From Seohaeicola saemankumensis (GTDB lineage: Bacteria; Pseudomonadota; Alphaproteobacteria; Rhodobacterales; Rhodobacteraceae), in assembly GCF_021021435.1 (NCBI RefSeq), contig NZ_JAINWI010000015.1, positions 62,001 to 126,000 on the forward strand: a stretch of 64,000 nucleotides of DNA, in the 5' to 3' direction. This document shows, piece after piece, positions 36,555 to 45,009 of the stretch. A program made the translations under genes and the position numbers. A model generated the notes under the pieces. The model was not told where the DNA came from. It did not search any database and saw only the letters and a program-made list of their open reading frames with translations. Each line of letters opens with the position of its first letter. The stretch's first letter is position 1.

Positions 36555-37508
36555 CTATACGGGGTTGGGAAGCGGCTCTCCGGCGAAATGTGCGGCCAGA
36601 TTGTCCAGCACAAGCTGTCCCATTGCCTCTCGCACCTCAAGTGTCGACGTGCCCAGATGCGGCAACAGCGTCACATTATCAAGCTGGCGCAAGGCCGGCG
36701 GCACCTGTGGCTCAAACTCGTAGACATCAAGCCCCGCCCCCCCGATGCTGCGCGCCTGTAGGGTGGTGATCAACGCTGCCTCGTCGACCACATCGCCGCG
36801 CGCGATATTGACCAGATGGGCATGGGGTTGCATCGCCTCAAGCACCTTTGCGCCGATCAGGTGGCGCGTCTCGGCACCGCCCGGCGTGGCGATCACAAGG
36901 ATATCCACCGCCGCCGCCAGATCGGTCAGGCTGTCCATCTGCCGTGCCGGAAAATCAATCGTCTTGGGGGAGCGGTTGAAATAGCGCACCTCCATCCCGA
37001 AACCGAAATGGCAACGCCGCGCAATGGCCTGCCCGATCCGCCCCATGCCGACGATACCGACGGTCTTACCCGTCACATGCAGGCCCAGCATCTGCGTCGG
37101 GTGCCAGCCTTCCCACGCGCCCGAGCGCACCAGACGCTCGCCCTCGGCGGCGCGACGCGCGCTCATCAGGATCAGGGTCATTGCGGTATCGGCTGTGGCG
37201 TCGGTCACGGCACCGGGCGTGTTCGTCACCTTAACCCCGTGCGCGCGCGCTGCGTCCACGTCGATATGGTTGATCCCTACCCCGAAATTCGCAAGGATCT
37301 TGCAGCGGGGCCGCCCAAATTCAGCAAAAATCTCGGCCGAAAACTGATCCCCGAGCGAGGGCATGATCCCGTCATAAAGCGCAAGGGCAGACCGCATTTC
37401 CGCAGGTGTCATCGGCGTTGTCTTGTCGCGCAATTCGACGTCGAACATGGCCTCGGCGGCGGCAAGGATACTATCCGGCAAACGGCGGCTGATCAGAACC
37501 TTGGGCAT
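36555..37508 (-). CDS. D-2-hydroxyacid dehydrogenase (glyoxylate/hydroxypyruvate reductase type)
   Basis: 317 residues from ATG 37508. NAD(P)-dependent, two Rossmann-like domains: ILANFGVGINHIDV, the nucleotide loop GIVGMGRIGQAIARR (about 150-164), catalytic Arg in VNIARGDVVDE, Glu in YEFEPQVPP and His in LLPHLGTSTLEVREAM. RYFNRSPK at the end of the second strand, with a basic residue after the turn, suggests NADPH use. The start overlaps the CsaA-like stop by one base, so the gene belongs to a proC-csaA-dehydrogenase unit. Confidence 0.9.
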   Translation of the reverse strand: MPKVLISRRLPDSILAAAEAMFDVELRDKTTPMTPAEMRSALALYDGIMPSLGDQFSAEIFAEFGRPRCKILANFGVGINHIDVDAARAHGVKVTNTPGAVTDATADTAMTLILMSARRAAEGERLVRSGAWEGWHPTQMLGLHVTGKTVGIVGMGRIGQAIARRCHFGFGMEVRYFNRSPKTIDFPARQMDSLTDLAAAVDILVIATPGGAETRHLIGAKVLEAMQPHAHLVNIARGDVVDEAALITTLQARSIGGAGLDVYEFEPQVPPALRQLDNVTLLPHLGTSTLEVREAMGQLVLDNLAAHFAGEPLPNPV

Positions 37509-37846
37509 CAATGCATCCTTCCGCCAAGTGGCACTTCCAGATCGGGCGACAGCAGCACGATCCCGTTTGTTGCGTCCGATACGCCCAAAACCAGCACTTC
37601 GGACATGAATTTACCGATCTGGCGCGGCGGAAAATTGACCACGGCCATGACCTGTTTGCCGATCAATCCGTCCGGTGCGTAATGCACCGTGATCTGTGCC
37701 GAAGTCTTCTTCTCACCAAGCTCAGCGCCGAAATCGACCCAGAGCTTGATCGCGGGCTTGCGCGCCTCAGGGAAAGGTTCGGCGCGGGTCACGCGGCCTA
37801 CGCGGATATCGACCTTGAGAAAATCATCATAGGTTATTTCAGCCAC
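37508..37846 (-). CDS. csaA: tRNA-binding domain protein (CsaA-like)
   Basis: 112 residues starting at GTG 37846, preceded by AAGGA at a good distance; this gives the family start VAEITYDDFLKVDIRVG. Dimeric OB-fold protein related to the C-terminal domain of MetRS and Trbp111; CsaA has been described as an export chaperone in Bacillus. Conserved blocks: VDIRVGRVTRAEPFPEARKP, KTSAQITVHY, VVNFPPRQIGKFMSEVLVLG. It overlaps the proC stop by 8 bp. The open frame reaches 37894 but those residues are not family-like. Confidence 0.88.
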   Translation of the reverse strand: MAEITYDDFLKVDIRVGRVTRAEPFPEARKPAIKLWVDFGAELGEKKTSAQITVHYAPDGLIGKQVMAVVNFPPRQIGKFMSEVLVLGVSDATNGIVLLSPDLEVPLGGRMH

Positions 37847-38654
37847 GGGACAGTTCCTTGGATCGTTCGGTCGCAGCGGTGATAGCGCGATCAAGCAGTG
37901 AAGGGAAACCCGTCTTGGGGTCCATCAGCACCTCAAGCGCCGCCTGCGTAGTGCCGTTCGGACTGGTGACATTGATACGGAGTTGCGCGGGGGTCTCATC
38001 TGCTTCCTCGGCCAGCGCCCCTGCGCCTGCGACAGTCGCCCGCGCCAGTTGCAGCGCGAGACCGGGGGATAGCCCCTGTGCCTCGCCAGCGGCGGCCATC
38101 GTTTCGATCAGATGAAACACATAGGCAGGGCCAGAGCCGGACAAGCCCGTGACCGCATCCATCTGCCCCTCGGTTTCAAGCCGCACGACCTGCCCCACGG
38201 CGGAGAGCAGGTCTTCCGCCAGATCCATCTGTGCCTGACCCGCATGGGCATTGCCGATGATCGCGCTGATACCGCGCCCCACAGCGGCGGGAGTATTCGG
38301 CATCGCGCGGATGATGGGTGTCTTTGCGCCCAAGACCTCCTCGAAACGCGCAATAGATGTACCTGCGGCAACCGAGACAAACAGCGTGTCGCCATTTCCC
38401 ACCGCGGCCAGAACGGGCAAGGCATCGCCCATCATCTGGGGTTTGACAGCGACGATCACGATTGCAGGCGTATCCGGCAGGATCGCGTTGATCTGCACCC
38501 CTGTGCCGCGCAACCAATCGGACGGGTTGGGGTCGATGACCCAGACGCCGGACGGGGCCAATCCGCGCTTGAGCCAGCCTGCCAGCATGGCCGACCCCAT
38601 CTTGCCACAGCCCAGAAGGACCAGCCCCCTGCGTCCAAGCTCTGTCATATCCAT
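37839..38654 (-). CDS. proC: Pyrroline-5-carboxylate reductase
   Basis: 271 residues from ATG 38654 with AGGGGG 8 nt upstream. Last step of proline synthesis. NAD(P) loop LLGCGKMGSAMLAGW (13-27), VAVKPQMM, RAMPNTPAAVG, and the C-terminal dimer domain with TGLSGSGPAYVFHLIE and VTSPNGTTQAAL. All are typical of ProC. First gene of a unit with csaA and the hydroxyacid dehydrogenase. The YbjN gene ends upstream of it, with its stop 39 bp away. Confidence 0.95.
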   Translation of the reverse strand: MDMTELGRRGLVLLGCGKMGSAMLAGWLKRGLAPSGVWVIDPNPSDWLRGTGVQINAILPDTPAIVIVAVKPQMMGDALPVLAAVGNGDTLFVSVAAGTSIARFEEVLGAKTPIIRAMPNTPAAVGRGISAIIGNAHAGQAQMDLAEDLLSAVGQVVRLETEGQMDAVTGLSGSGPAYVFHLIETMAAAGEAQGLSPGLALQLARATVAGAGALAEEADETPAQLRINVTSPNGTTQAALEVLMDPKTGFPSLLDRAITAATERSKELSRG

Positions 38655-38693
38655 GTGAAATCCCCCTTGGCTGTCTCGCGTCGGGGGGTAGTG

Positions 38694-39194
38694 TTACGCG
38701 CGCCCGTAAGCCTCTGCAATGGCGACCTGGATCGCATCGGCCGGCGACCGTTCGCCCCAGACGACCAGTTGGAAGGCCGGATAAAAGCGCTCGGCATTCA
38801 TCACGGCCGCGTTGATCAGCGTGTCGATCTGTTCAGGGCTAGCCACCTGTTCGCCCGACAGCACCAGCCCGTAGCGCCAGACCATCAGCTTTTGCGCGGC
38901 CCAGAAGGTAAAGGAGCCGTTCCAGCACTGATCGTTGACGGCGTTCAGTGTCTCGTAAAGTTGCGGCAAACGCGCCTCGGGCGGCTCCATCTCGAAGGTG
39001 CAGATCAGGCGCAGGGTTTCGTCATAGCTGGACCATGCCAGTGTGATCGAATAGGTCCGCCACTGCCCCTCAACCGCCATGGCGATCTGGTCCTGACCGA
39101 TGCGGTCAAAATCCCAGTCGTGATATTCGGCGATATTTTCGACGATGTCGATGGGGTGAATGTCATCTTCAAGGTAATGCTCGGATAGTGCCAT
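38694..39194 (-). CDS. YbjN domain protein
   Basis: 166 residues, YbjN-like (type III secretion chaperone-like fold): strands WRTYSITLAWSSYDETLRLICTF, helix QLYETLNAVNDQCWNGSFTFW, strand KLMVWRYGLVLSG, and a helical tail AVMNAERFYPAFQLVVWG. Aromatic-rich, no signal peptide. Found throughout Rhodobacteraceae, function unclear; in E. coli YbjN affects motility and stress responses. Same strand as proC, 39 bp upstream of it. Confidence 0.88.
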   Translation of the reverse strand: MALSEHYLEDDIHPIDIVENIAEYHDWDFDRIGQDQIAMAVEGQWRTYSITLAWSSYDETLRLICTFEMEPPEARLPQLYETLNAVNDQCWNGSFTFWAAQKLMVWRYGLVLSGEQVASPEQIDTLINAAVMNAERFYPAFQLVVWGERSPADAIQVAIAEAYGRA

Positions 39195-39416
39195 GACGCC
39201 ACCTCTCTGCCTGTAGCTGTCGGGCTTTATATTGCCTCAACTGCTAGGTGCCTGCTCAAAGGACGGAGGCTATTCCACTCGTCCCTACAAGATATGGTGG
39301 TCGCGTCGCTTTGTTCTGTAAAGCAATATTTTGGGGATAACCCCAATAAGGTGTGGATGAACCGTGTATTATGACAGCATCTTGATCAATGCAGCGGCAT
39401 CGGGGGCGTGCACACG

Positions 39417-39446
39417 AAAAACGCGCACCCGTTTCGGGGTGCGCGT
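39417..39446 (-). terminator. Rho-independent terminator of ubiK
   Basis: On the minus strand GCGCACCCC-GAAA-CGGGTGCGC forms a GC-rich hairpin followed by TTTTTCG, 30 bp past the ubiK stop. The spacer beyond (39195-39416) also has a small hairpin TTGGGG-ATAA-CCCCAA at 39331 and no gene I can support. Confidence 0.75.
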
Positions 39447-39475
39447 AGCTTGTCCGGCGTGGCAATTCGCGGCTA

Positions 39476-39721
39476 TTATTTGGCCTTGGTTTCCAGCGAA
39501 TCCAGACGCGCCTTCAACGCGGCATTCTCCTCGCGCGCTTTCTGCGCCATGGCACGCACGGCGTCGAATTCCTCACGCGTGACAAAGTCGCGATCGGCCA
39601 GCCAGCGGTCGATCATGGATTTCATCGCGGTTTCGGCCTCGTCCTTGGCGCCCTGTGCCACGCCCATCGCATTTGTCATCAATTGCGAGATATCATCCAG
39701 AATTTTGTTGCGCGTCTGCAT
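39476..39721 (-). CDS. ubiK: Ubiquinone biosynthesis accessory factor UbiK (BMFP family)
   Basis: 81 residues. A helical N-terminus with amphipathic helix (KILDDISQLMTNAMGVAQGAKDEAETAMKS in pattern) and a C-terminal coiled coil (REENAALKARLDSLETK), which is the BMFP/UbiK architecture. UbiK helps the ubiquinone hydroxylase complex with UbiJ in E. coli; in alphaproteobacteria the same family is a trimeric membrane-fusogenic protein. Divergent from lgt by 96 bp, followed by a strong terminator. Confidence 0.88.
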   Translation of the reverse strand: MQTRNKILDDISQLMTNAMGVAQGAKDEAETAMKSMIDRWLADRDFVTREEFDAVRAMAQKAREENAALKARLDSLETKAK

Positions 39722-39817
39722 TGCGGCTCTCCAACGTTACCTTTACGCCCTATATGGGCTGCGAATTAGCAGTTCACAAGGTTGACCTCCTTCCAGCCCC
39801 GAGGCACACAGACGCAG

Positions 39818-40717
39818 ATGCGCGCAATGATCCCCTTCCCCGAATTCTCGCCCGAAATTTTCTCGATTCCCGTCTTCGGTTTCGAACTGGCGCTGCGCTG
39901 GTATGCTTTGGCCTATATCTTTGGGATCGTGATCGCGTGGCAGATCACGATGGCCGCAATCCGGCGTCCCGCACTGTGGCGCGGCAATATCCCCCCGATG
40001 ACCAAGGCACAGATCGAGGATCTGCTGACATGGATCATCATCGGCATCATCGCGGGCGGACGGCTGGGCTTTGTGCTGTTTTACCAGCCTTCCTATTATC
40101 TGGCCAATCCGGCGCAGATTCCGATGGTCTGGCAGGGGGGCATGTCCTTTCACGGCGGATTTCTGGGCGTCGTAATGGCCGCGTGGATATTCACCGCGCG
40201 CCACAAGATACCGCGTCTGGCCGCTGCCGATGCCATCGCTCTTGGGGTGCCTGTCGGCTTGATGCTGGGACGTCTGGCCAATTTCATCAATGCCGAGTTG
40301 TGGGGACGCCCCACCGATCTGCCGTGGGGCGTGATCTTTCCTGGCGCTGCGGCGCAGGATTGCTTTGGCGTCGTCGGTGTTTGCGCTCGACACCCTTCGC
40401 AGCTTTATCAGGCAGGTCTCGAAGGCGCTGTTTTGCTGGGTGTCTTGCTGTGGCTGGCGTTCCGGCGTGATGCGCTGAAGGTTCCGGGACAGATCACAGG
40501 GGTCTTTGTGGCGGGCTACGGGCTCGCGCGCTTCGTGGTAGAATATTTCCGGCAAGCCGATGCCCAGTTCATCACCTTCGACAACCCGATGGGCTATGTC
40601 ATCCGGTTGGGCGAGGCCGGCATCACGATGGGTCAGGTCCTGTCGCTGCCCATGGTAGCTGCGGGCCTTGTCCTGATCCTGCTGGCGCGCCGCAGGGTGG
40701 CTGCAGTTCCGGCATGA
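39818..40717 (+). CDS. lgt: Prolipoprotein diacylglyceryl transferase
   Basis: 299 residues from ATG 39818; an ATG at 39827 is possible and the upstream TTG frame (39782) is less likely. Transfers diacylglycerol to the lipobox Cys of prolipoproteins. Seven hydrophobic helices, the essential His in GGMSFHGGFLGV, the Lgt signature GRLANFINAELWGRPTDLPWG and HPSQLYQAGLEG. The lipoproteins at 5098 and 19773 are likely clients. The ATGA overlap couples it to the methyltransferase gene. Confidence 0.95.
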   Translation: MRAMIPFPEFSPEIFSIPVFGFELALRWYALAYIFGIVIAWQITMAAIRRPALWRGNIPPMTKAQIEDLLTWIIIGIIAGGRLGFVLFYQPSYYLANPAQIPMVWQGGMSFHGGFLGVVMAAWIFTARHKIPRLAAADAIALGVPVGLMLGRLANFINAELWGRPTDLPWGVIFPGAAAQDCFGVVGVCARHPSQLYQAGLEGAVLLGVLLWLAFRRDALKVPGQITGVFVAGYGLARFVVEYFRQADAQFITFDNPMGYVIRLGEAGITMGQVLSLPMVAAGLVLILLARRRVAAVPA

Positions 40718-41787
40718 CACCGTTAGCGCAGCATATCGCCGCGCGCATTGCCACGGACGGGCCTATCTCGATTGCGGATTACATGGCCGAGTGTCTGTTG
40801 CATCCAACACTTGGCTATTACAGCACCCGCGATCCGTTCGGCGTGGCGGGTGATTTTATCACCGCACCCGAGGTCAGTCAGATGTTCGGGGAGTTGATCG
40901 GCCTGTCGCTGGCGCAGGCTTGGCTTGATCAGGGGGCGCCCGCACCATTCACACTGGCCGAGCTCGGACCGGGGCGTGGCACGTTGATGGCCGATATCTT
41001 GCGCGCGACGCGTATCGTGGCGGGATTTCACGACGCAGCGCAAGTGCATCTGGTCGAGGCATCCGCGGTGCTGCGCGCAGCACAAGAGCGGACGCTTGCG
41101 CCCTTGATCAGACCTGACCCGGCAACCTGGCACGATAGTGCCGACACCCTGCCCGAACAGCCGCTGTTTGGAGTCGCGAACGAGTTTTTTGATGCATTGC
41201 CGATACGGCAATTCCTGCGTGATGGCGACGGATGGCGGGAAAAACGCGTGGGGCTTATCGCGGGAAAGCTGGCTTTAGGCCTAACCGACGCGACACCGCA
41301 AGGCGCGCTGGATCACAGGCTGGCAGATACCCGCGACGGTGATCTGGTTGAACTGTGCACCGCCGCGCGCCCTGTCATGCAAAGCATCGGTGCGCGGATC
41401 AACGATCATGGCGGAACGGTTTTGATTCTTGACTATGGCGACTGGCGGTCACTGGGCGATACGCTGCAAGCACTGCGCAATCATGCCGCCTGCGATCCGC
41501 TAGACAGCCCCGGACAAGCCGATCTGACCGCCCATGTCGATTTCGAGGCGCTGGTCGCCGCCAGCCCTGCCCCGCACAGCCGCCTGACACCACAGGGCGT
41601 GTTTCTGGAACGCCTTGGAATTACGTCCCGCGCACAGAGCCTTGCGGCCAAACTGTCGGGCAAGGCGCTGGAGACACATATCGCTGCACATCGCCGCTTG
41701 ACGCATCCGCAGGAAATGGGGACGCTCTTCAAAGTGGTGGCCCTCTTTCCGCAGGGTGCCGCCCCACCGCCCGGACTGGAACCATAG
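40714..41787 (+). CDS. MidA/NDUFAF7-type SAM-dependent methyltransferase
   Basis: 357 residues. COG1565 class: an N-terminal GPISIADYMAECLLHPTLGYYSTRDPFGVAGDFITAPEVSQMFGE-like block in segments, then the SAM site LAELGPGRGTLMADILRA and VANEFFDALPIRQF. The human homologue methylates an arginine of complex I subunit NDUFS2, so a role in NADH dehydrogenase assembly is likely. The start overlaps the lgt stop by 4 bp and pgeF follows after 5 bp, so lgt-midA-pgeF is one operon, an arrangement common in alphaproteobacteria. Confidence 0.92.
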   Translation: MTPLAQHIAARIATDGPISIADYMAECLLHPTLGYYSTRDPFGVAGDFITAPEVSQMFGELIGLSLAQAWLDQGAPAPFTLAELGPGRGTLMADILRATRIVAGFHDAAQVHLVEASAVLRAAQERTLAPLIRPDPATWHDSADTLPEQPLFGVANEFFDALPIRQFLRDGDGWREKRVGLIAGKLALGLTDATPQGALDHRLADTRDGDLVELCTAARPVMQSIGARINDHGGTVLILDYGDWRSLGDTLQALRNHAACDPLDSPGQADLTAHVDFEALVAASPAPHSRLTPQGVFLERLGITSRAQSLAAKLSGKALETHIAAHRRLTHPQEMGTLFKVVALFPQGAAPPPGLEP

Positions 41788-41792
41788 CACAA

Positions 41793-42548
41793 ATGACCTT
41801 GGAAATACTCACATCAGAGGCGTTGATGCCCCTCAGACACGGGTTCTTTACCCGTCGCGGCGGTGCATCCTCGGGCGTGTTTCAGGGGCTGAACTGCGGT
41901 CCTGGCTCCTCAGATCAGGCGGAAATCGTTGCGATCAACCGTGCCCGTGTGGCGCAAGCGATGGAGGTTGCACCGGAGTCCCTGGTGACGGTGCATCAGG
42001 TCCATTCCCCTGAGGTCGTCCATATCGCTGGTCCCGTGGCGGAAAAACCGCGCGCCGATGCGATGGTCACCGCCACGCCCGGCATTGCGCTTGCGATCCT
42101 CACAGCAGATTGCCAGCCGGTGCTTTTCGCCGATCCCGTGGCGCAGGTTATCGGTGCCGCACATGCAGGGTGGCGCGGCGCGCTGGACGGTGTGCTGGAA
42201 GCGACAGTGGCCGCGATGGTGGAACTGGGCGCCGACCGCGAGAACATTACCGCCGTCATCGGCCCAACGATCAGCCAGAGCGCCTATGAGGTCGGTCCCG
42301 AATTTCTGGACGACTTTCTGGCCGAGGATATTCGGAACACGCGTTTCTTTGCCCAAGGCCAAGGCGACCGGATGATGTTCGATCTGCCATCTTACGGATT
42401 GCACCGCCTGCGCGACGCTGGCGTGGGACACGCGGACTGGACGCGCCATTGCACCTATGCCGATCCAGACCGCTTTTTCTCTTATCGCCGGACCACCCAT
42501 GCAGGCGAGGCTGATTACGGGCGGCTGATTTCGGCGATCCGGTTGTAA
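41793..42548 (+). CDS. pgeF: Peptidoglycan editing factor PgeF (laccase-domain, YfiH)
   Basis: 251 residues. The family removes wrongly placed L-Ser from peptidoglycan precursors and has also been described as a purine nucleoside phosphorylase. Metal-site motifs: VTVHQVHSPEVV (His), ILTADCQPVLFAD (Cys), GAAHAGWRGALDGV (His). The C-terminus CTYADPDRFFSYRRTTH is characteristic. Third gene of the lgt operon. Confidence 0.95.
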   Translation: MTLEILTSEALMPLRHGFFTRRGGASSGVFQGLNCGPGSSDQAEIVAINRARVAQAMEVAPESLVTVHQVHSPEVVHIAGPVAEKPRADAMVTATPGIALAILTADCQPVLFADPVAQVIGAAHAGWRGALDGVLEATVAAMVELGADRENITAVIGPTISQSAYEVGPEFLDDFLAEDIRNTRFFAQGQGDRMMFDLPSYGLHRLRDAGVGHADWTRHCTYADPDRFFSYRRTTHAGEADYGRLISAIRL

Positions 42549-42859
42549 TTTGGCGATTTCGCCACATTTCCGGCACGCACCTTGCGCCCTTCCCGCAACA
42601 ATGAATGCGAAACATCTGATACTGTTTCCAGAAATCCGCTTAAAAACAGTATATTTCAAGCAATTTGCGCCACTTCCGTGACGTCGAGCCCGCGCATCGA
42701 CCTGCGCTGACAGGCCGCCATAACAATGCCACAGAAGCGGACAAAACAATGCCGTATTGATCGGGCATATTGTTTCTTGATTGGCCGACATGCGCCGCAA
42801 CGACCGGATCAGAACCTTAGGGTCCGGACAACAAGATCAAGGGCAGGAGAGACACAAGA
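42549..42859. other. Intergenic region downstream of pgeF
   Basis: 311 bp. I see no gene, only AT-richer sequence than the surroundings (around 42615-42660 and 42745-42790), which probably holds the promoter of the small gene at 42860. No clear hairpin with T-run after pgeF. Confidence 0.5.
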
Positions 42860-43009
42860 ATGAAAAACAAGCGCTGGATGAAGTCGGTGATCGAAACCGC
42901 AAAAAGCACAACCGTCGCCGGAACATCCCTGCCGTGGCAGCGCGGAGGAACGCGGGCCGCAATGATCGTGAAGCGCCACAGCCCCTTGAAAGCTGTCCGC
43001 AGCGCCTGA
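42860..43009 (+). CDS. 49-residue basic small protein
   Basis: ATG 42860 has GGAGAG about 9 nt upstream and opens MKNKRWMKSVIETAKSTTV, then LPWQRGGTRAAMIVKRHS and a stop at 43007-43009. Strongly basic, no signal or membrane segment. I recall similar short proteins with a K-R-W-x-K-S-x-I-x-T-A-K start and P-W-x-R-G centre in Rhodobacteraceae, of unknown role. A rho-independent terminator follows directly, marking a single-gene transcript. Confidence 0.7.
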   Translation: MKNKRWMKSVIETAKSTTVAGTSLPWQRGGTRAAMIVKRHSPLKAVRSA

Positions 43010-43033
43010 CACAGATTACCGTTTCAGCATCAG

Positions 43034-43057
43034 GCCGCCCCCGCACGGGCGGCTTTT
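43034..43057 (+). terminator. Rho-independent terminator of the 49-residue gene
   Basis: GCCGCCC (43034-43040) pairs with GGGCGGC (43047-43053), then TTTTG. Confidence 0.8.
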
Positions 43058-43210
43058 GCATGTCCGGTTCTGAAATGGCACGGTTTTTGCACCAATGTGC
43101 GCAAGATTCCCTGATCGAATCGAATTGTGGCAACTTTGTCCGAAAGCTCGAAACAAAACTGTGCTTGCAACCATGATTGGCGTTGTTCCAAAAAGGATTA
43201 GTCGTCGTTT

Positions 43211-43240
43211 TTGACAAAGATGGCGAAAATTGGCCATACA
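43211..43240 (+). promoter_or_regulatory. Candidate promoter of the Hint-domain gene
   Basis: TTGACA at 43211-43216 is separated by 18 bp from CATACA at 43235-43240. It lies about 90 bp upstream of ATG 43331. Confidence 0.3.
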
Positions 43241-43330
43241 AAACGCACTGAATTCGATCTGAAACAACAGTCCTTTCAGTGTTGTCGGTGGGGGCCGACA
43301 CGATTGCGACGCCAAATATTGGTGAACCGT

Positions 43331-44281
43331 ATGGCATACGATGCCCCCTCTGCCAGATTTCCGGCGGTTGAAAAAACCACCCATGGAATCACACTTCCGA
43401 AAGGGATGATGAAGGCCGCGCAGCCTCTGCCAAATGCGCGCGACGCATCCGTCCAGATCAAAACCCATTGCGAAACGCCGCGTCGCGCCACAGTGCCCGC
43501 GCGGGTACTGACAGCCGTTCCGCCGCAGCAGATGCGACGCGCGACGCTGCCCCAGGCCGTGACAGAGCCGCGCAAGCCGCCAGTGATGCGCCGCTACGAA
43601 GTGAGCTATCTGACATCAGATGGACATATCGACAGCAGCCGCCATGTGGCCCCGGCCACAGCGCAGTTCGAATCCGCTTTTTCCGCTTTTGCCCGCGGCA
43701 CTTTGCTGACCACGTCAAACGGGCTTTGCGCGATCGAGGATCTGGTCCCCGGAATGGAGATCGAAACGTCCGGCGCTGGTCGTCGTCGTGTCTTGTGGAT
43801 CGGCTGCATGACGATCCTACCCGATGCCCCTGTCGACACGCCAGACCAGACCCGCATGACCCGCCTGATGGCTGACACGTTCGGATTGGGCCGTCCCATG
43901 GCGGATGTCATGGCAGGCCCCGGCGCGCGCCTGCTGCACCGTCCCGCCGCCCTGCGCGGGCTGGACGGAACCGGTGCACGTTCAGGTCAGGTCTTCACAC
44001 CGGTTGCCGATTTTGAGGACGGATCGCGCGCGATCAGGATCACGCCACCCCGCCCTGTCACGGTCTATCACCTATGCCTTGACCAGCACGCGGCGATCAA
44101 GGTGGCAGGCATCGACATGGAAAGCTATCACCCCGGTCCGGGGCTTGAACAGCGTATGGGCCCCAATACCGTGGCGCTGTTCCTGTCACTGTTCCCGCAT
44201 ATCCGCAATCTCGAGGATTTCGGACCGCTGGCCTTTCCGCGCGCAACGCTGGAAATGCTGGACAACCTGTCAGCCGCTTGA
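43331..44281 (+). CDS. Hint-domain (Hint_2) protein
   Basis: 316 residues from ATG 43331. An N-terminal 115 residues, basic and proline-rich, precede a Hint_2-type domain of about 145 residues beginning FARGTLLTTSNGLCAIEDLVPG and running through RRRVLWIGCMTI. The splice-type Cys or Ser normally just before F-x-x-G-T is Ala/Phe here (SAFARGT), so autoprocessing seems lost; this is common in the Rhodobacteraceae branch. Function unknown. Lrp gene converges 18 bp downstream. The longer frame from 43211 would begin in the candidate promoter. Confidence 0.75.
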   Translation: MAYDAPSARFPAVEKTTHGITLPKGMMKAAQPLPNARDASVQIKTHCETPRRATVPARVLTAVPPQQMRRATLPQAVTEPRKPPVMRRYEVSYLTSDGHIDSSRHVAPATAQFESAFSAFARGTLLTTSNGLCAIEDLVPGMEIETSGAGRRRVLWIGCMTILPDAPVDTPDQTRMTRLMADTFGLGRPMADVMAGPGARLLHRPAALRGLDGTGARSGQVFTPVADFEDGSRAIRITPPRPVTVYHLCLDQHAAIKVAGIDMESYHPGPGLEQRMGPNTVALFLSLFPHIRNLEDFGPLAFPRATLEMLDNLSAA

Positions 44282-44299
44282 AGCGACGGAAGTGCGGCG

Positions 44300-44800
44300 T
44301 CAGGCCGACCGGTTCAGCCGCGCTTCCAATATGTCGAATGGCACGCCGGGATCATCCTTGGCGCAGCGGATCACCAGGCTGGTCTTGACGCTGGCAACAT
44401 TGTCCGCAGCGGTCAGTTGTTCGGTCAGGAAAGACTGGAACGTGCTCAGATCGGGGGCCACGCATTTCAGGATGAAATCGACCTCACCATTCAGCATATG
44501 GCATTCACGCACCAGCGGCCAGGCGCGGCAGCGTGCCTCGAAAGCGCTCAGATCCGCCTCGGCCTGGCTTTGCAGCCCGACCATCGCAAAAACCTGCACC
44601 TCGAAGCCCAGTTCGCGCGGATCGACCTTGGCGTGATAACCACGGATGAACCCCGCCTCTTCCAAGGTGCGGACGCGGCGCAAGCAGGGTGGTGCGGAAA
44701 TGCCGACGCGCTTGGCTAGTTCCACATTGGTCATGCGGCCATCAGCTTGCAATTCCGCCAGAATTTTCCGATCAATCGGATCAAGCCGCGTTCCGGCCAT
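44300..44800 (-). CDS. Lrp/AsnC family transcriptional regulator
   Basis: 166 residues. N-terminal helix-turn-helix (LDPIDRKILAELQADGRMTNVELAKRVG in pattern, ISAPPCLRRVRTLEEAGFIRGY) and a C-terminal RAM ligand-binding domain (about 70-150, VRECHMLNGEVDFILKCVA). It is divergent from trxB with 209 bp between, and probably controls itself and perhaps trxB. The ligand, probably an amino acid, is unknown. Confidence 0.93.
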   Translation of the reverse strand: MAGTRLDPIDRKILAELQADGRMTNVELAKRVGISAPPCLRRVRTLEEAGFIRGYHAKVDPRELGFEVQVFAMVGLQSQAEADLSAFEARCRAWPLVRECHMLNGEVDFILKCVAPDLSTFQSFLTEQLTAADNVASVKTSLVIRCAKDDPGVPFDILEARLNRSA

Positions 44801-45009
44801 GTGCCTGCTCTCCTTGAAGACGGTTTCTTATAGCACTGCCATCAGCACACGCAATATTCTTTCAACATGACGCAAGATCATTGCCGACAGGCTTGTTCCC
44901 AAGCATCAGTTGCAAAGCCAGACCCAAAGCCCGCCAAAGGGGTTTCCGCCCTGACATTGCGGGTCTATATGCAAGGTTGACACAAGATTCAAACGGCAAA
45001 GGTGGCCCC

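Larger units (their letters stand above)
43010..43330. other. Intergenic region before the Hint-domain gene
   Basis: 321 bp holding the terminator of the 49-residue gene (43034-43057) and a candidate promoter for the Hint gene (43211-43240). Nothing else is recognisable. Confidence 0.5.
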
